A stretch of 19,590 nt of DNA from Pseudomonadota bacterium (lineage in GTDB: Bacteria; Pseudomonadota; Gammaproteobacteria; Pseudomonadales; UBA5518): NCBI GenBank assembly GCA_963204845.1, contig CAUJIL010000039.1:1-19590 (forward strand), in the 5' to 3' direction. Position 1 is the stretch's first letter; each line of letters begins with the position of its first letter. Made by a program: the position numbers and the translations under genes. The notes below the pieces were generated by a model. It saw only the letters and a program-made list of their open reading frames with translations. It made no database searches and was not told where the DNA came from. Below, one piece after another: positions 7,322 through 13,467 of the stretch.

Positions 7322-7341
7322 GCCCGGGACACGATCCGGGC
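7322..7341. repeat. Inverted repeat with 8-nt loop upstream of yggS
   Basis: GCCCGG (7322-7327) and CCGGGC (7336-7341) are perfect complements around the loop GACACGAT. It would lie in the yggS leader, about 20 nt before the start codon and upstream of its GGAGG site, if transcription begins at the minus-strand TATAAT. GC-rich chance pairing is possible. Confidence 0.35.
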
Positions 7342-7372
7342 TCGCCGCCGTTTCCTTTACGGGCATCCAGCG

Positions 7373-7382
7373 TGGTCTATTA
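7373..7382 (+). repeat. Copy 1 of the 10-bp word TGGTCTATTA
   Basis: The same ten bases occur at 12605-12614, in the other divergent pilus control region. In this copy the word overlaps the candidate pilT -10 (TATTAT) and, on the other strand, runs TATAATAGACCA. It may be a shared promoter element rather than a regulator site. Confidence 0.4.
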
Positions 7383-7403
7383 TACCGGAGGGCGTCGCGC
7401 GGC

Positions 7404-7421
7404 CGGTCGCGGCCGCGACCG
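7404..7421. promoter_or_regulatory. 18-bp perfect palindrome in the pilT leader (possible operator or RNA hairpin)
   Basis: CGGTCGCGGCCGCGACCG reads identically on both strands across all 18 bases. It ends 23 nt before the pilT ATG and begins about 20 nt after the candidate pilT -10, so it would be transcribed. As RNA it gives a 7-bp stem (CGGTCGC/GCGACCG) with a GGCC loop. On the minus strand it covers where the -35 of the yggS TATAAT should be. It is unlike the neighbouring coding palindromes in length. Role unknown. Confidence 0.5.
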
Positions 7422-7444
7422 ATCACTCACCGCCGGGGATCCCC

Positions 7445-8479
7445 ATGGACATCACCGAACTGCTCGCCTTCGCCGCCAAGCAGCGCGCCTCCGACCTGCA
7501 CCTCTCGGCCGGCCTGCCGCCGATGATCCGCGTCGACGGCGACGTGCGGCGCATCAACCTGCCGCCGATGGATCACCGCCAGGTCCACGACCTGATCTAC
7601 GAGATCATGAACGACAAGCAGCGGCGGGACTACGAGGAGTTCCTGGAAACGGATTTCTCGTTCGAGGTTCCCGGCGTGGCGCGCTTTCGCGTCAACGCGT
7701 TCAACCAGAACCGTGGCGCCGGTGCCGTGTTCCGCACCATTCCGTCGAAGGTGCTGACCATGGAAGACCTCGGCATGGGCCAGGTCTTCCGCGAGGTCAG
7801 CATGGAGCCGCGCGGCCTGGTGGTCGTGACCGGGCCGACCGGTTCCGGCAAGAGCACCACGCTGGCCGCGATGGTCGACTACATCAACGACAACAAGTAC
7901 CACCACATCCTCACCATCGAGGACCCGATCGAGTTCGTCCACGAGTCCAAGAAGTGCCTGGTGAACCAGCGCGAGGTGCACCGCGACACGCACGGCTTCG
8001 CCGAGGCGCTGCGCTCGGCGCTGCGCGAGGACCAGGACATCATCCTGGTCGGCGAGATGCGCGACCTCGAGACGATCCGCCTCGCGCTGACGGCCGCCGA
8101 AACCGGCCACCTCGTGTTCGGCACGCTGCACACGACGTCGGCGGCGAAGACCATCGACCGTATCGTCGACGTGTTCCCGGCGCAGGAGAAATCGATGGTG
8201 CGCTCGATGCTGTCCGAGTCGCTGATGGCGGTGGTCTCGCAGACGCTGTTGAAGCGCGTCGGCGGCGGGCGCATCGCCGCGCACGAGATCATGCGCGGCA
8301 CGCCGGCGATCCGTAACCTGATCCGCGAGGACAAGGTCGCGCAGATGTATTCCGCGATCCAGACCGGCTCCGGCGTCGGCATGCAGACCATGGACCAGTG
8401 CCTGACCGACCTGCTCGCGAAACGGCTGATCACGCGCGAGGCGGCGCGCGAGAAGGCGAAGATCCCCGATAACTTCTGA
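7445..8479 (+). CDS. pilT: Type IV pilus retraction ATPase PilT
   Basis: A 344-aa secretion-superfamily ATPase, the same length as P. aeruginosa PilT as I recall it. It forms a cytoplasmic hexamer at the pilus base and drives depolymerisation of pilin, powering twitching and DNA uptake. In order: N-terminal PAS-like domain with RASDLHLSAGLPP (14-26), Walker A GPTGSGKST (130-138), Asp box ILTIEDPIE (155-163), Walker B IILVGEMRDLET (199-210), His box TGHLVFGTLHTTSA (220-233) and the PilT-specific retraction motif AIRNLIRE (288-295). All key residues are present, so it should be active. It is followed after 47 nt by pilU, which works with it; start context matches the family N-terminus MDITELLAFAAKQ. 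Confidence 0.98.
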   Translation: MDITELLAFAAKQRASDLHLSAGLPPMIRVDGDVRRINLPPMDHRQVHDLIYEIMNDKQRRDYEEFLETDFSFEVPGVARFRVNAFNQNRGAGAVFRTIPSKVLTMEDLGMGQVFREVSMEPRGLVVVTGPTGSGKSTTLAAMVDYINDNKYHHILTIEDPIEFVHESKKCLVNQREVHRDTHGFAEALRSALREDQDIILVGEMRDLETIRLALTAAETGHLVFGTLHTTSAAKTIDRIVDVFPAQEKSMVRSMLSESLMAVVSQTLLKRVGGGRIAAHEIMRGTPAIRNLIREDKVAQMYSAIQTGSGVGMQTMDQCLTDLLAKRLITREAAREKAKIPDNF

Positions 8480-8526
8480 GCCCCCGGCAGCCGCGCCGAC
8501 CCGGCCACCACGCAGGAAAACGCACG

Positions 8527-9702
8527 ATGGAAACCCCGGATTCGCCTAGAAAGGAGCTGGAGGTCACGGACATGCTCGCGCGCATGGCCGAGAAGAAGGC
8601 TTCCGACCTGTTCATCACGGCCGGGGTCGCGCCGTGCATCAAGGTCAACGGCCGGCTGCACCCGATCGACGAGACGCCGCTCACGCCGGAGCGCGCGCGC
8701 GAGCTGGTGCTGAGCGTGATGAGCGATGCCCAGCGCAAGGAGTTCGTGCGCACCCACGAGTGCAATTTCGCGATCAGCTCGCGCGGCGTGGGGCGTTTTC
8801 GCGTCAGCTCGTTCTACCAGCGCAACCTGGTCGGCATGGTGCTGCGGCGCATCGAGTCGAAGATCCCGACCGTCGAGGAATTGCTGCTGCCGCCGATCAT
8901 CAACGAGCTGGCGATGACCAAGCGCGGCCTGATCATCTTCGTCGGCGCGACCGGCACCGGCAAGTCGACCTCGCTGGCGGCGATGATCGGCTACCGCAAC
9001 CGCAACGCCTCCGGCCACATCATCACCATCGAGGACCCGATCGAGTACGTGCACCAGCACATCAAGAGCATCGTGACGCAGCGTGAAGTCGGCATCGACA
9101 CCGAGAGCTACGAGGTCGCGCTGAAGAACACCCTGCGCCAGGCGCCCGACGTGATCCTGATCGGCGAGATCCGCACGCGCGAGACGATGCAGCACGCGGT
9201 GACCTTCGCCGAGACGGGCCATCTGTGCCTGGCCACGCTGCACGCGAACAACGCCAACCAGGCGCTCGACCGCATCCAGAACTTTTTCCCGGCCGATGCG
9301 CGCGACCAGCTGTGGATGGACCTGTCGCTCAACCTGAAGGCGATGATCGCCCAGCAACTGATTCCCACCGTCGACGGCCAGGCGCGGCGCGCCGCGATCG
9401 AGATCCTGATCAACACGCCGCTGGTCTCGGACCTGATCCGCAAGGGCGAGGTGCACGCGCTGAAGGAGCTGATGGAGCGCTCGACCGAGCTCGGCATGCA
9501 GACCTTCGACCAGTCGCTGTACCAGCTCTACTGCGAGGGCGTGATCTCGTACGAGAACGCGCTGCAGTACGCCGACTCGCAGAACAACCTGCGCCTGATG
9601 ATCAAGATGGGCACGCAGACCGGCGGGCTGGGCCGCGCCGCCGGACTCACGCTCGACGACACGCAGGAGAATTCCGGGCAGTTCTTCGGGCGTCGGCCCT
9701 GA
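8527..9702 (+). CDS. pilU: PilT-dependent retraction ATPase PilU
   Basis: A 391-aa PilT paralogue. It has KKASDLFITAGVAP near the N-terminus, Walker A GATGTGKST (140-148), Asp box IITIEDPIEYVH, Walker B DVILIGEIRTRET (208-220) and His box TGHLCLATLHANNA. In Pseudomonas and Vibrio PilU assists PilT under load and does not retract pili alone. The long C-terminus ending LGRAAGLTLDDTQENSGQFFGRRP is typical of PilU, not PilT. The start is uncertain: ATG 8527 has a weak AGGA about 9 nt before it, whereas homologues begin around residue 11 and ATG 8572 (residue 16) has AGGAG and GGAGG upstream. The stop TGA directly abuts the convergent ruvX stop. Confidence 0.97.
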   Translation: METPDSPRKELEVTDMLARMAEKKASDLFITAGVAPCIKVNGRLHPIDETPLTPERARELVLSVMSDAQRKEFVRTHECNFAISSRGVGRFRVSSFYQRNLVGMVLRRIESKIPTVEELLLPPIINELAMTKRGLIIFVGATGTGKSTSLAAMIGYRNRNASGHIITIEDPIEYVHQHIKSIVTQREVGIDTESYEVALKNTLRQAPDVILIGEIRTRETMQHAVTFAETGHLCLATLHANNANQALDRIQNFFPADARDQLWMDLSLNLKAMIAQQLIPTVDGQARRAAIEILINTPLVSDLIRKGEVHALKELMERSTELGMQTFDQSLYQLYCEGVISYENALQYADSQNNLRLMIKMGTQTGGLGRAAGLTLDDTQENSGQFFGRRP

Positions 9703-9710
9703 TCAGGCCG
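9694..9710. terminator. Short hairpin spanning the convergent pilU and ruvX stop codons
   Basis: CGGCC (9694-9698) pairs with GGCCG (9706-9710) around the loop CTGATCA, which itself contains both stop codons (TGA of pilU and TCA, that is TGA, of ruvX). A symmetrical hairpin between convergent genes suits a bidirectional terminator, but there is no T run on either strand, so any intrinsic termination would be weak. Confidence 0.35.
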
Positions 9711-10113
9711 GTTCGCCGCCCTCGCCGGCGAACCAGCCCTCGAGGATCACGCACGCAGCGACGCTGTCGACCGAGGCGCGCTGCCCGCCGTCGCGCAGCC
9801 GCCCGCGCGCCTCGAAGCTGCTCAGACGCTCGTCCACCAGTTCGCAGCGGATGCCGAAGCGCCCGTGCAGGCGGCGCGCGAACCGCGCCGCGCGCTCGCT
9901 CATCACACTCGGCGTGCCGTCCATGTTCAGTGGCAGTCCGACCAGCGCCAGCGACGGCGCCCATTCCGTGAGCAGCCGCCGCACCGCTTCCCAGTCCGGC
10001 ACACCGTCGCGTGCGGGCAGCGGCGCCAGCGCGCGCGTGGTGGCGCCGAGCGGATTGCCGACCGCCACGCCGATGCGGCGCAGGCCGTAGTCGAAGGCCA
10101 GCACGTTTCCCAT
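9703..10113 (-). CDS. ruvX: Putative pre-16S rRNA nuclease / Holliday junction resolvase-like protein RuvX (YqgF)
   Basis: A 136-aa RNase H-fold protein of the YqgF family. The three catalytic carboxylates can be placed at Asp8 (AFDYGLRRIGVAVG), Glu95 (VDERLSSFEA) and Asp116 (SVDSVAACVILEGW). E. coli YqgF is essential and is implicated in maturation of the 16S rRNA 5' end; resolvase activity was proposed from the fold. It starts 9 nt downstream of yqgE/algH, the common gammaproteobacterial pairing, and closes the gshB-tonB-yqgE-ruvX run. Its stop lies immediately against that of pilU with no base between. Confidence 0.95.
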   Translation of the reverse strand: MGNVLAFDYGLRRIGVAVGNPLGATTRALAPLPARDGVPDWEAVRRLLTEWAPSLALVGLPLNMDGTPSVMSERAARFARRLHGRFGIRCELVDERLSSFEARGRLRDGGQRASVDSVAACVILEGWFAGEGGEPA

Positions 10114-10122
10114 CGCGAAATC

Positions 10123-10683
10123 TCAGGCCGTGCCGCAGGTGCTGCTGAGCAGGTCGAGATTGATCCCGAGCCGCGCCGCGGCCGCCTGCGCACGCTGCTC
10201 GAGCGGCACCTCGAACAGGATCGCCGCCTCCGCCGGCAGCGTGAGCCAGGCGTTCGCGGCCAGTTCCTGCTCGAGCTGCCCGGGCCCCCAGCCCGCGTAG
10301 CCGAGCGCGATCAGCGGTGTCGCCGGGCCGTCGTCGTGGGCGATCGATTCGAGGATGTCGCGTGACGTGGTGACGCTGATCTCCCCGGTGACGTCCAGCG
10401 TCGCCTGCCAGCGGCGCGCGTCGTCGCGCCGGTGCAGCACGAAACCGCGCTCGGTCTGCACCGGCCCGCCGGCCAGCACCGGCTGCGGGTGCCGACCGCG
10501 GAAACCGCGGATTTCGAGGTGCTCGAAGATGTCGTCGAAGCTGATGTCCAGCGCACGGTTCACGACGATACCCATCGCGCCGTGGCGATCGTGCTCGCAC
10601 AGGAACGTGATGCTGTGGGCGAAGATCGAATCCTGCAGCCCCGGCATGGCGATCAGGAAATGGTTGCGCAGGCTGTCGCTCAT
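10123..10683 (-). CDS. algH: YqgE/AlgH family protein (DUF179)
   Basis: A 186-aa protein starting MSDSLRNHFLIAMPGLQDSIF, the normal N-terminus of the family; the open frame upstream of 10683 is a shadow of tonB. Conserved segments are FLIAMPGLQDSIFAHSITFLCEHD, HGAMGIVVNRALDI, PVLAGGPVQTERGFVLH, LIALGYAGWGPGQLEQEL and AWLTLPAE. In P. aeruginosa the homologue AlgH was named for an effect on alginate production, but its biochemical function is not established; E. coli YqgE is also uncharacterised. It lies 53 nt downstream of tonB and 9 nt upstream of ruvX. Confidence 0.94.
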   Translation of the reverse strand: MSDSLRNHFLIAMPGLQDSIFAHSITFLCEHDRHGAMGIVVNRALDISFDDIFEHLEIRGFRGRHPQPVLAGGPVQTERGFVLHRRDDARRWQATLDVTGEISVTTSRDILESIAHDDGPATPLIALGYAGWGPGQLEQELAANAWLTLPAEAAILFEVPLEQRAQAAAARLGINLDLLSSTCGTA

Positions 10684-10736
10684 GCGGCCATTGTGGGTCC
10701 GTCGCGATGCTGCAGGCAAGCCGGTCGTCGTGACGC

Positions 10737-11597
10737 TCAGTCGCTCGCGGTCAGGCGGTTGGCGCGGAACTGCCAGGTGCGGATGATCTCGAGACGGTCG
10801 GCGCGCGCGGCGATCGCGGGCGGAAACGCGTCGAACGGCGACGCCAGCCGCACGATCTGCACCGCGGCGTTGTCCAGCAGCGCGTGCCCCGAGCTCTGCA
10901 GCACGCGCGTTTCGGCCACGCTGCCGTCCGGACGCAGCGTGACCAGCAGGCGCAGCTCGCCGTAGAGCCGGCGGCGCTTCGCCTCGACCGGGTAGTGCTC
11001 GTTGCCGATGGCTTCCACGCGCTGCTTCCACGCCTGCAGGTAGGCCGCGTCGGCCGCCGCGCGCGTGGCGGCCGAGGTCAGGCGCTCGACCCGCGGCATC
11101 CCCGCGTAGGCGCGGCGGCGCGCGTCGAGCCGCGCGAGCAACGTCGCGACTTCGCTGGCGGGCTGCGCCTGGCGAGGCGAGTCGAGCGGTGCCGGGTCGC
11201 TCGGCGCGGGCAACGCGTCGCGGTTTGCCGCGACGGCTTCCTCGCTGCGCGCGGCGCTGAGCGGCGGTGTCGGCTGCGCGCTCGCGGGCGAAGGCGGCGG
11301 CGCTCCGCTCACCGGCTGCACCACGGCCGCGTCGAACACCCCCGTCAGCGGCACTGCCGGGTCGTTGCGCTCGCGCTCGACGCCGCTGCCGCGCTGGTCG
11401 AACTGCGCGAGGAAGTCGGCCTGCGGGTCCGGCTGTTCGTCGTGCCGCTCGGCGAGCGTCACGTCGAGCGCCGGTGCGCGCTCCGCCGGGCGCTGCTGGC
11501 CGATGCCGACGCCGAGGATCAGCGCCGCGTGCAGCGCGAGCGCGAGCAGCACGCAGCGGACCAGGCGTTCGTCGTCGGTGCCGGGGTGCGACTGCAC
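10737..11597 (-). CDS. tonB3: TonB-family energy transducer, positional counterpart of P. aeruginosa TonB3
   Basis: A 286-aa protein with a short cytoplasmic N-terminus, one transmembrane segment at about 13-32 (LVRCVLLALALHAALILGVG) carrying a central His23 like the conserved TonB membrane histidine, a periplasmic linker with APPPSPASAQPTPPL (99-113), and a TonB C-terminal domain at about 186-277 (YLQAWKQRVEAIGNEHYP ... RTWQF). The linker lacks long EP/KP repeats. The start is a GTG, 4 nt after the gshB stop, with a poor ribosome site, which suggests translational coupling. P. aeruginosa tonB3 occupies the same place next to gshB and is required for twitching motility and pilus assembly, so a pilus-related role is a reasonable inference. 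Confidence 0.88.
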   Translation of the reverse strand: MQSHPGTDDERLVRCVLLALALHAALILGVGIGQQRPAERAPALDVTLAERHDEQPDPQADFLAQFDQRGSGVERERNDPAVPLTGVFDAAVVQPVSGAPPPSPASAQPTPPLSAARSEEAVAANRDALPAPSDPAPLDSPRQAQPASEVATLLARLDARRRAYAGMPRVERLTSAATRAAADAAYLQAWKQRVEAIGNEHYPVEAKRRRLYGELRLLVTLRPDGSVAETRVLQSSGHALLDNAAVQIVRLASPFDAFPPAIAARADRLEIIRTWQFRANRLTASD

Positions 11598-11601
11598 GCG
11601 T

Positions 11602-12552
11602 TCAGCGCCCCAGGCGCGCCGCCACCGCGCCGATCACGCCGGCGCCGATGTCGAGCCCGTGTGCCTTGTCCAGTTCGCGGATGCAGGTCGGGCTGGTGAC
11701 GTTGATCTCGGTCAGCCAGTCGCCGATCACGTCCAGGCCCACGAACAGCAGGCCGCGCGCGCGCAGCTCCGGACCCACCTCGGCGGCGATCCAGCGGTCG
11801 CGTTCGCTCAGCGCGCGCGCCTCGCCGCGGCCGCCCGCGGCGAGGTTGCCGCGCGTCTCTCCGGGTTGGGGGATACGCGCCAGCGCGTACGCCACCGGCT
11901 CGCCGTCGATCATCAGGATGCGCTTGTCGCCGTCGACGATCTGCGGGATGTAGCGCTGCGCCATGATCGTCGTGTTGCCGTGTGCGGTCAGCGTCTCGAG
12001 GATCACGCTGAGGTTCGGATCGCCGTTGCGCACGCGGAACACCGCCGCGCCGCCCATCGCGTCGAGCGGCTTCAGTATCACGTCGCCGTGCTCGCGCTGG
12101 AACTCGCGCAGCCGCACCGGGTCACGGCTGACCAGCAGCGGCGGGCAGCACTGCGGAAAGCGCGTCGCGAACAGCTTCTCGTTGCAGTCGCGCAGTGCGC
12201 GCGGTTCGTTGACCACCAGGCAACCGTCGCGCGCCCCGGCCTCGAGGATGTGCGTCGAGTACAGGAACTCGCTGTCGAACGGCGGATCCTTGCGCATCAG
12301 CACCGCATCGAGTTCGCCGAGCGCGATCTCGGCTGCCTCGCCGAGCGCGAACCAGCGCGCCGCGTCGCGGTGCACGGTGAGCGGCCGCACGCTGGCGCGC
12401 GCGCTGCCGTCGCGCAGGAACAGGTCCTGCTGCTCCATGTAGAACAGCTCCCAGCCACGATCCTGCGCCGCCCACAGCAGCGCGAGCGTGCTGTCCTTGG
12501 TGTAGTTGACGCGCGCGATCGGGTCCATGACCACGCCGAGTCGAGTCTTCAT
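11602..12552 (-). CDS. gshB: Glutathione synthetase GshB
   Basis: A 316-aa ATP-grasp enzyme joining gamma-glutamylcysteine and glycine to give glutathione, with ATP hydrolysis. The ATG at 12552 gives the family N-terminus MKTRLGVVMDPIARVNYTKD with GGAG 7 nt upstream; the frame's upstream extension crosses the intergenic region and pilG and is not real. Motifs in order: LMRKDPPFDSEFLYSTHILE, VVNEPRALRDCNEKLFA, ILKPLDAMGG (ATP grasp lysine), AYALARIPQPGETRGNLAAGG (glycine-rich substrate loop) and FVGLDVIGDWLTEINVTSPT (metal-binding Glu/Asn). Length is standard. It heads the gshB-tonB-algH-ruvX run and is divergent from pilG. Confidence 0.97.
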   Translation of the reverse strand: MKTRLGVVMDPIARVNYTKDSTLALLWAAQDRGWELFYMEQQDLFLRDGSARASVRPLTVHRDAARWFALGEAAEIALGELDAVLMRKDPPFDSEFLYSTHILEAGARDGCLVVNEPRALRDCNEKLFATRFPQCCPPLLVSRDPVRLREFQREHGDVILKPLDAMGGAAVFRVRNGDPNLSVILETLTAHGNTTIMAQRYIPQIVDGDKRILMIDGEPVAYALARIPQPGETRGNLAAGGRGEARALSERDRWIAAEVGPELRARGLLFVGLDVIGDWLTEINVTSPTCIRELDKAHGLDIGAGVIGAVAARLGR

Positions 12553-12673
12553 CTGCGAACTCCGTCCGGATTCGGGGCACGGTTTCTGTATTTCCACCGC
12601 CCCATGGTCTATTAATTGACGACCGCGGGGCAACGATAGCAGATGGCGGTTCGCAGGGGCGGGGAGGCCGAGC
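12553..12673. promoter_or_regulatory. Divergent gshB/pilG control region
   Basis: A 121-nt gap with an A+T-rich core at about 12583-12620. TTGACG (12616-12621) is a fair -35 for pilG, but the spaced position (12639-12644, GCAGAT) is a poor -10, so an activator or another sigma factor may be involved. On the minus strand, ATTAAT (complement of 12611-12616) aligns with the TATAAT of the yggS side through the shared word TGGTCTATTA, with no convincing -35. GGGGAGG 6 nt before the pilG ATG is a strong ribosome site. No palindrome like that in the pilT leader was seen. Confidence 0.45.
12605..12614 (+). repeat. Copy 2 of the 10-bp word TGGTCTATTA
   Basis: Identical to 7373-7382. Here it lies about 60 nt upstream of pilG and about 55 nt upstream of gshB. 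The flanks differ after ten bases (ATTAATTG here, ATTATACC in copy 1). Confidence 0.4.
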
Positions 12674-13063
12674 ATGGAACAGGACCTGAACGGTCTGAAG
12701 GTGATGGTCATCGACGACAGCAAGACGATCCGCCGCACCGCGGAGACGCTGCTCGCGAAGGAAGGCTGCGAGGTCATCACCGCCGAGGACGGCTTCGACG
12801 CGCTGGCCAAGATCGCCGATCACCGGCCCGACATCGTGTTCGTCGACGTGATGATGCCGCGCCTCGACGGCTACCAGACCTGCGCCCTGATCAAGAACAA
12901 CAGCGAGTTCGCGGCCACGCCGGTGGTGATGCTGTCGAGCAAGGACGGCCTGTTCGACAAGGCGAAGGGGCGCATCGTCGGTTCCGACCAGTACCTGACC
13001 AAGCCGTTCAGCCGCAACGAACTGATCGGCGCGATCGTGCAGCACGCGCGGCCGGCGCATTGA
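12674..13063 (+). CDS. pilG: Twitching motility response regulator PilG (CheY-like)
   Basis: A 129-aa stand-alone receiver domain. The acidic pair is Asp14-Asp15 (MVIDDSKTIRR), the phosphoacceptor Asp58 (IVFVDVMMPRLDGYQT), the switch Ser88 (MLSSKDG) and the conserved Lys110 (YLTKPF). SKTIRRTAE and the KGRIVGSDQYLTKPFSR segment are typical of PilG. In Pseudomonas PilG takes phosphate from ChpA and promotes pilus extension through PilB and cAMP production through CyaB. It is the first gene of the Pil-Chp operon, divergent from gshB, with a strong GGAGG site 6 nt before the ATG, and is followed 18 nt later by pilH. Confidence 0.97.
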   Translation: MEQDLNGLKVMVIDDSKTIRRTAETLLAKEGCEVITAEDGFDALAKIADHRPDIVFVDVMMPRLDGYQTCALIKNNSEFAATPVVMLSSKDGLFDKAKGRIVGSDQYLTKPFSRNELIGAIVQHARPAH

Positions 13064-13081
13064 GGGCGCGGAGGACGGTTC

Positions 13082-13456
13082 ATGGCGCGCATCCTGCTGG
13101 TCGACGACTCGCCGACGGAGAATTTCAGCATCGGCAGCCTGCTCGGTCGCCACGGTCACGAGGTCATTGCCGCCGAGACCGGCGAGGAAGGCATCCGCCT
13201 GGCGCGTGAGCGCCAGCCCGACCTGATCCTGATGGACATCGTGATGCCGGGCCTGAACGGATTCCAGGCCACCCGCCAGCTCACGCGTGACCCGCGGACC
13301 GCCACCATCCCGATCGTGATCCTGACCTCGAAGAGCCAGGACACCGATCGTGTGTGGGCCGAGCGCCAGGGCGCGCGCGGCTACCTGACCAAGCCGGTCG
13401 AGGAGTCGCGGCTGCTCGGCACGATCGCGCGCGTGCTGGCCGGAGCCCCCGGTTGA
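13082..13456 (+). CDS. pilH: Twitching motility response regulator PilH (CheY-like)
   Basis: A 124-aa receiver domain with Asp8-Asp9 (ILLVDDSPTE), phosphoacceptor Asp52 (LILMDIVMPGLNGFQ), switch Thr82 (VILTSKSQ) and Lys104 (GYLTKPV). The DSPTE and GLNGFQATRQLTRDP segments are characteristic of PilH. In Pseudomonas PilH opposes PilG, acting as a phosphate sink or favouring retraction through PilT/PilU, which are encoded nearby at 7445-9702. A GGAGG site (gcggaggacgg) precedes the ATG. Its TGA stop overlaps a possible TTG start of pilI. Confidence 0.96.
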   Translation: MARILLVDDSPTENFSIGSLLGRHGHEVIAAETGEEGIRLARERQPDLILMDIVMPGLNGFQATRQLTRDPRTATIPIVILTSKSQDTDRVWAERQGARGYLTKPVEESRLLGTIARVLAGAPG

Positions 13457-13467
13457 GCGCCGCGGCG

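Larger units (their letters stand above)
7302..7444. promoter_or_regulatory. Divergent yggS/pilT control region
   Basis: This 143-nt gap is more A+T-rich at its centre than its surroundings. On the plus strand TTTACG (7356-7361) and TATTAT (7378-7383), 16 nt apart, form a plausible sigma-70 promoter for pilT, giving a leader of roughly 55 nt. On the minus strand an exact TATAAT (complement of 7379-7384) could serve yggS, but no good -35 is visible at the right spacing. The region also holds an inverted repeat (7322-7341) and an 18-bp perfect palindrome (7404-7421), both listed separately. The pilT ribosome site is weak (GGGGAT at 7435-7440, only 4 nt before the ATG). Promoter calls are by eye. 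Confidence 0.5.

Noticed and set aside
7879..9456. 525-codon minus-strand open frame opposite pilT and pilU
   Set aside because: Spans the pilT-pilU gap in antisense and consists of His/Gln/Asp/Arg-rich shadow sequence.
10684..10736. Promoter for algH in the 53-nt tonB-algH gap
   Set aside because: On the minus strand TTGCCT and CACAAT are 18 nt apart but each matches consensus at only four positions, and transcription would start at the ATG itself; too weak to list.
12616..12644. Complete sigma-70 promoter for pilG
   Set aside because: TTGACG is a good -35 but GCAGAT at 17-nt spacing is a poor -10, so I list only the control region and not a promoter.
12553..12810. Upstream extension of gshB to 12810
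   Set aside because: The extension crosses the intergenic region and the 5' end of pilG in antisense; ATG 12552 has a good GGAG and the family N-terminus.
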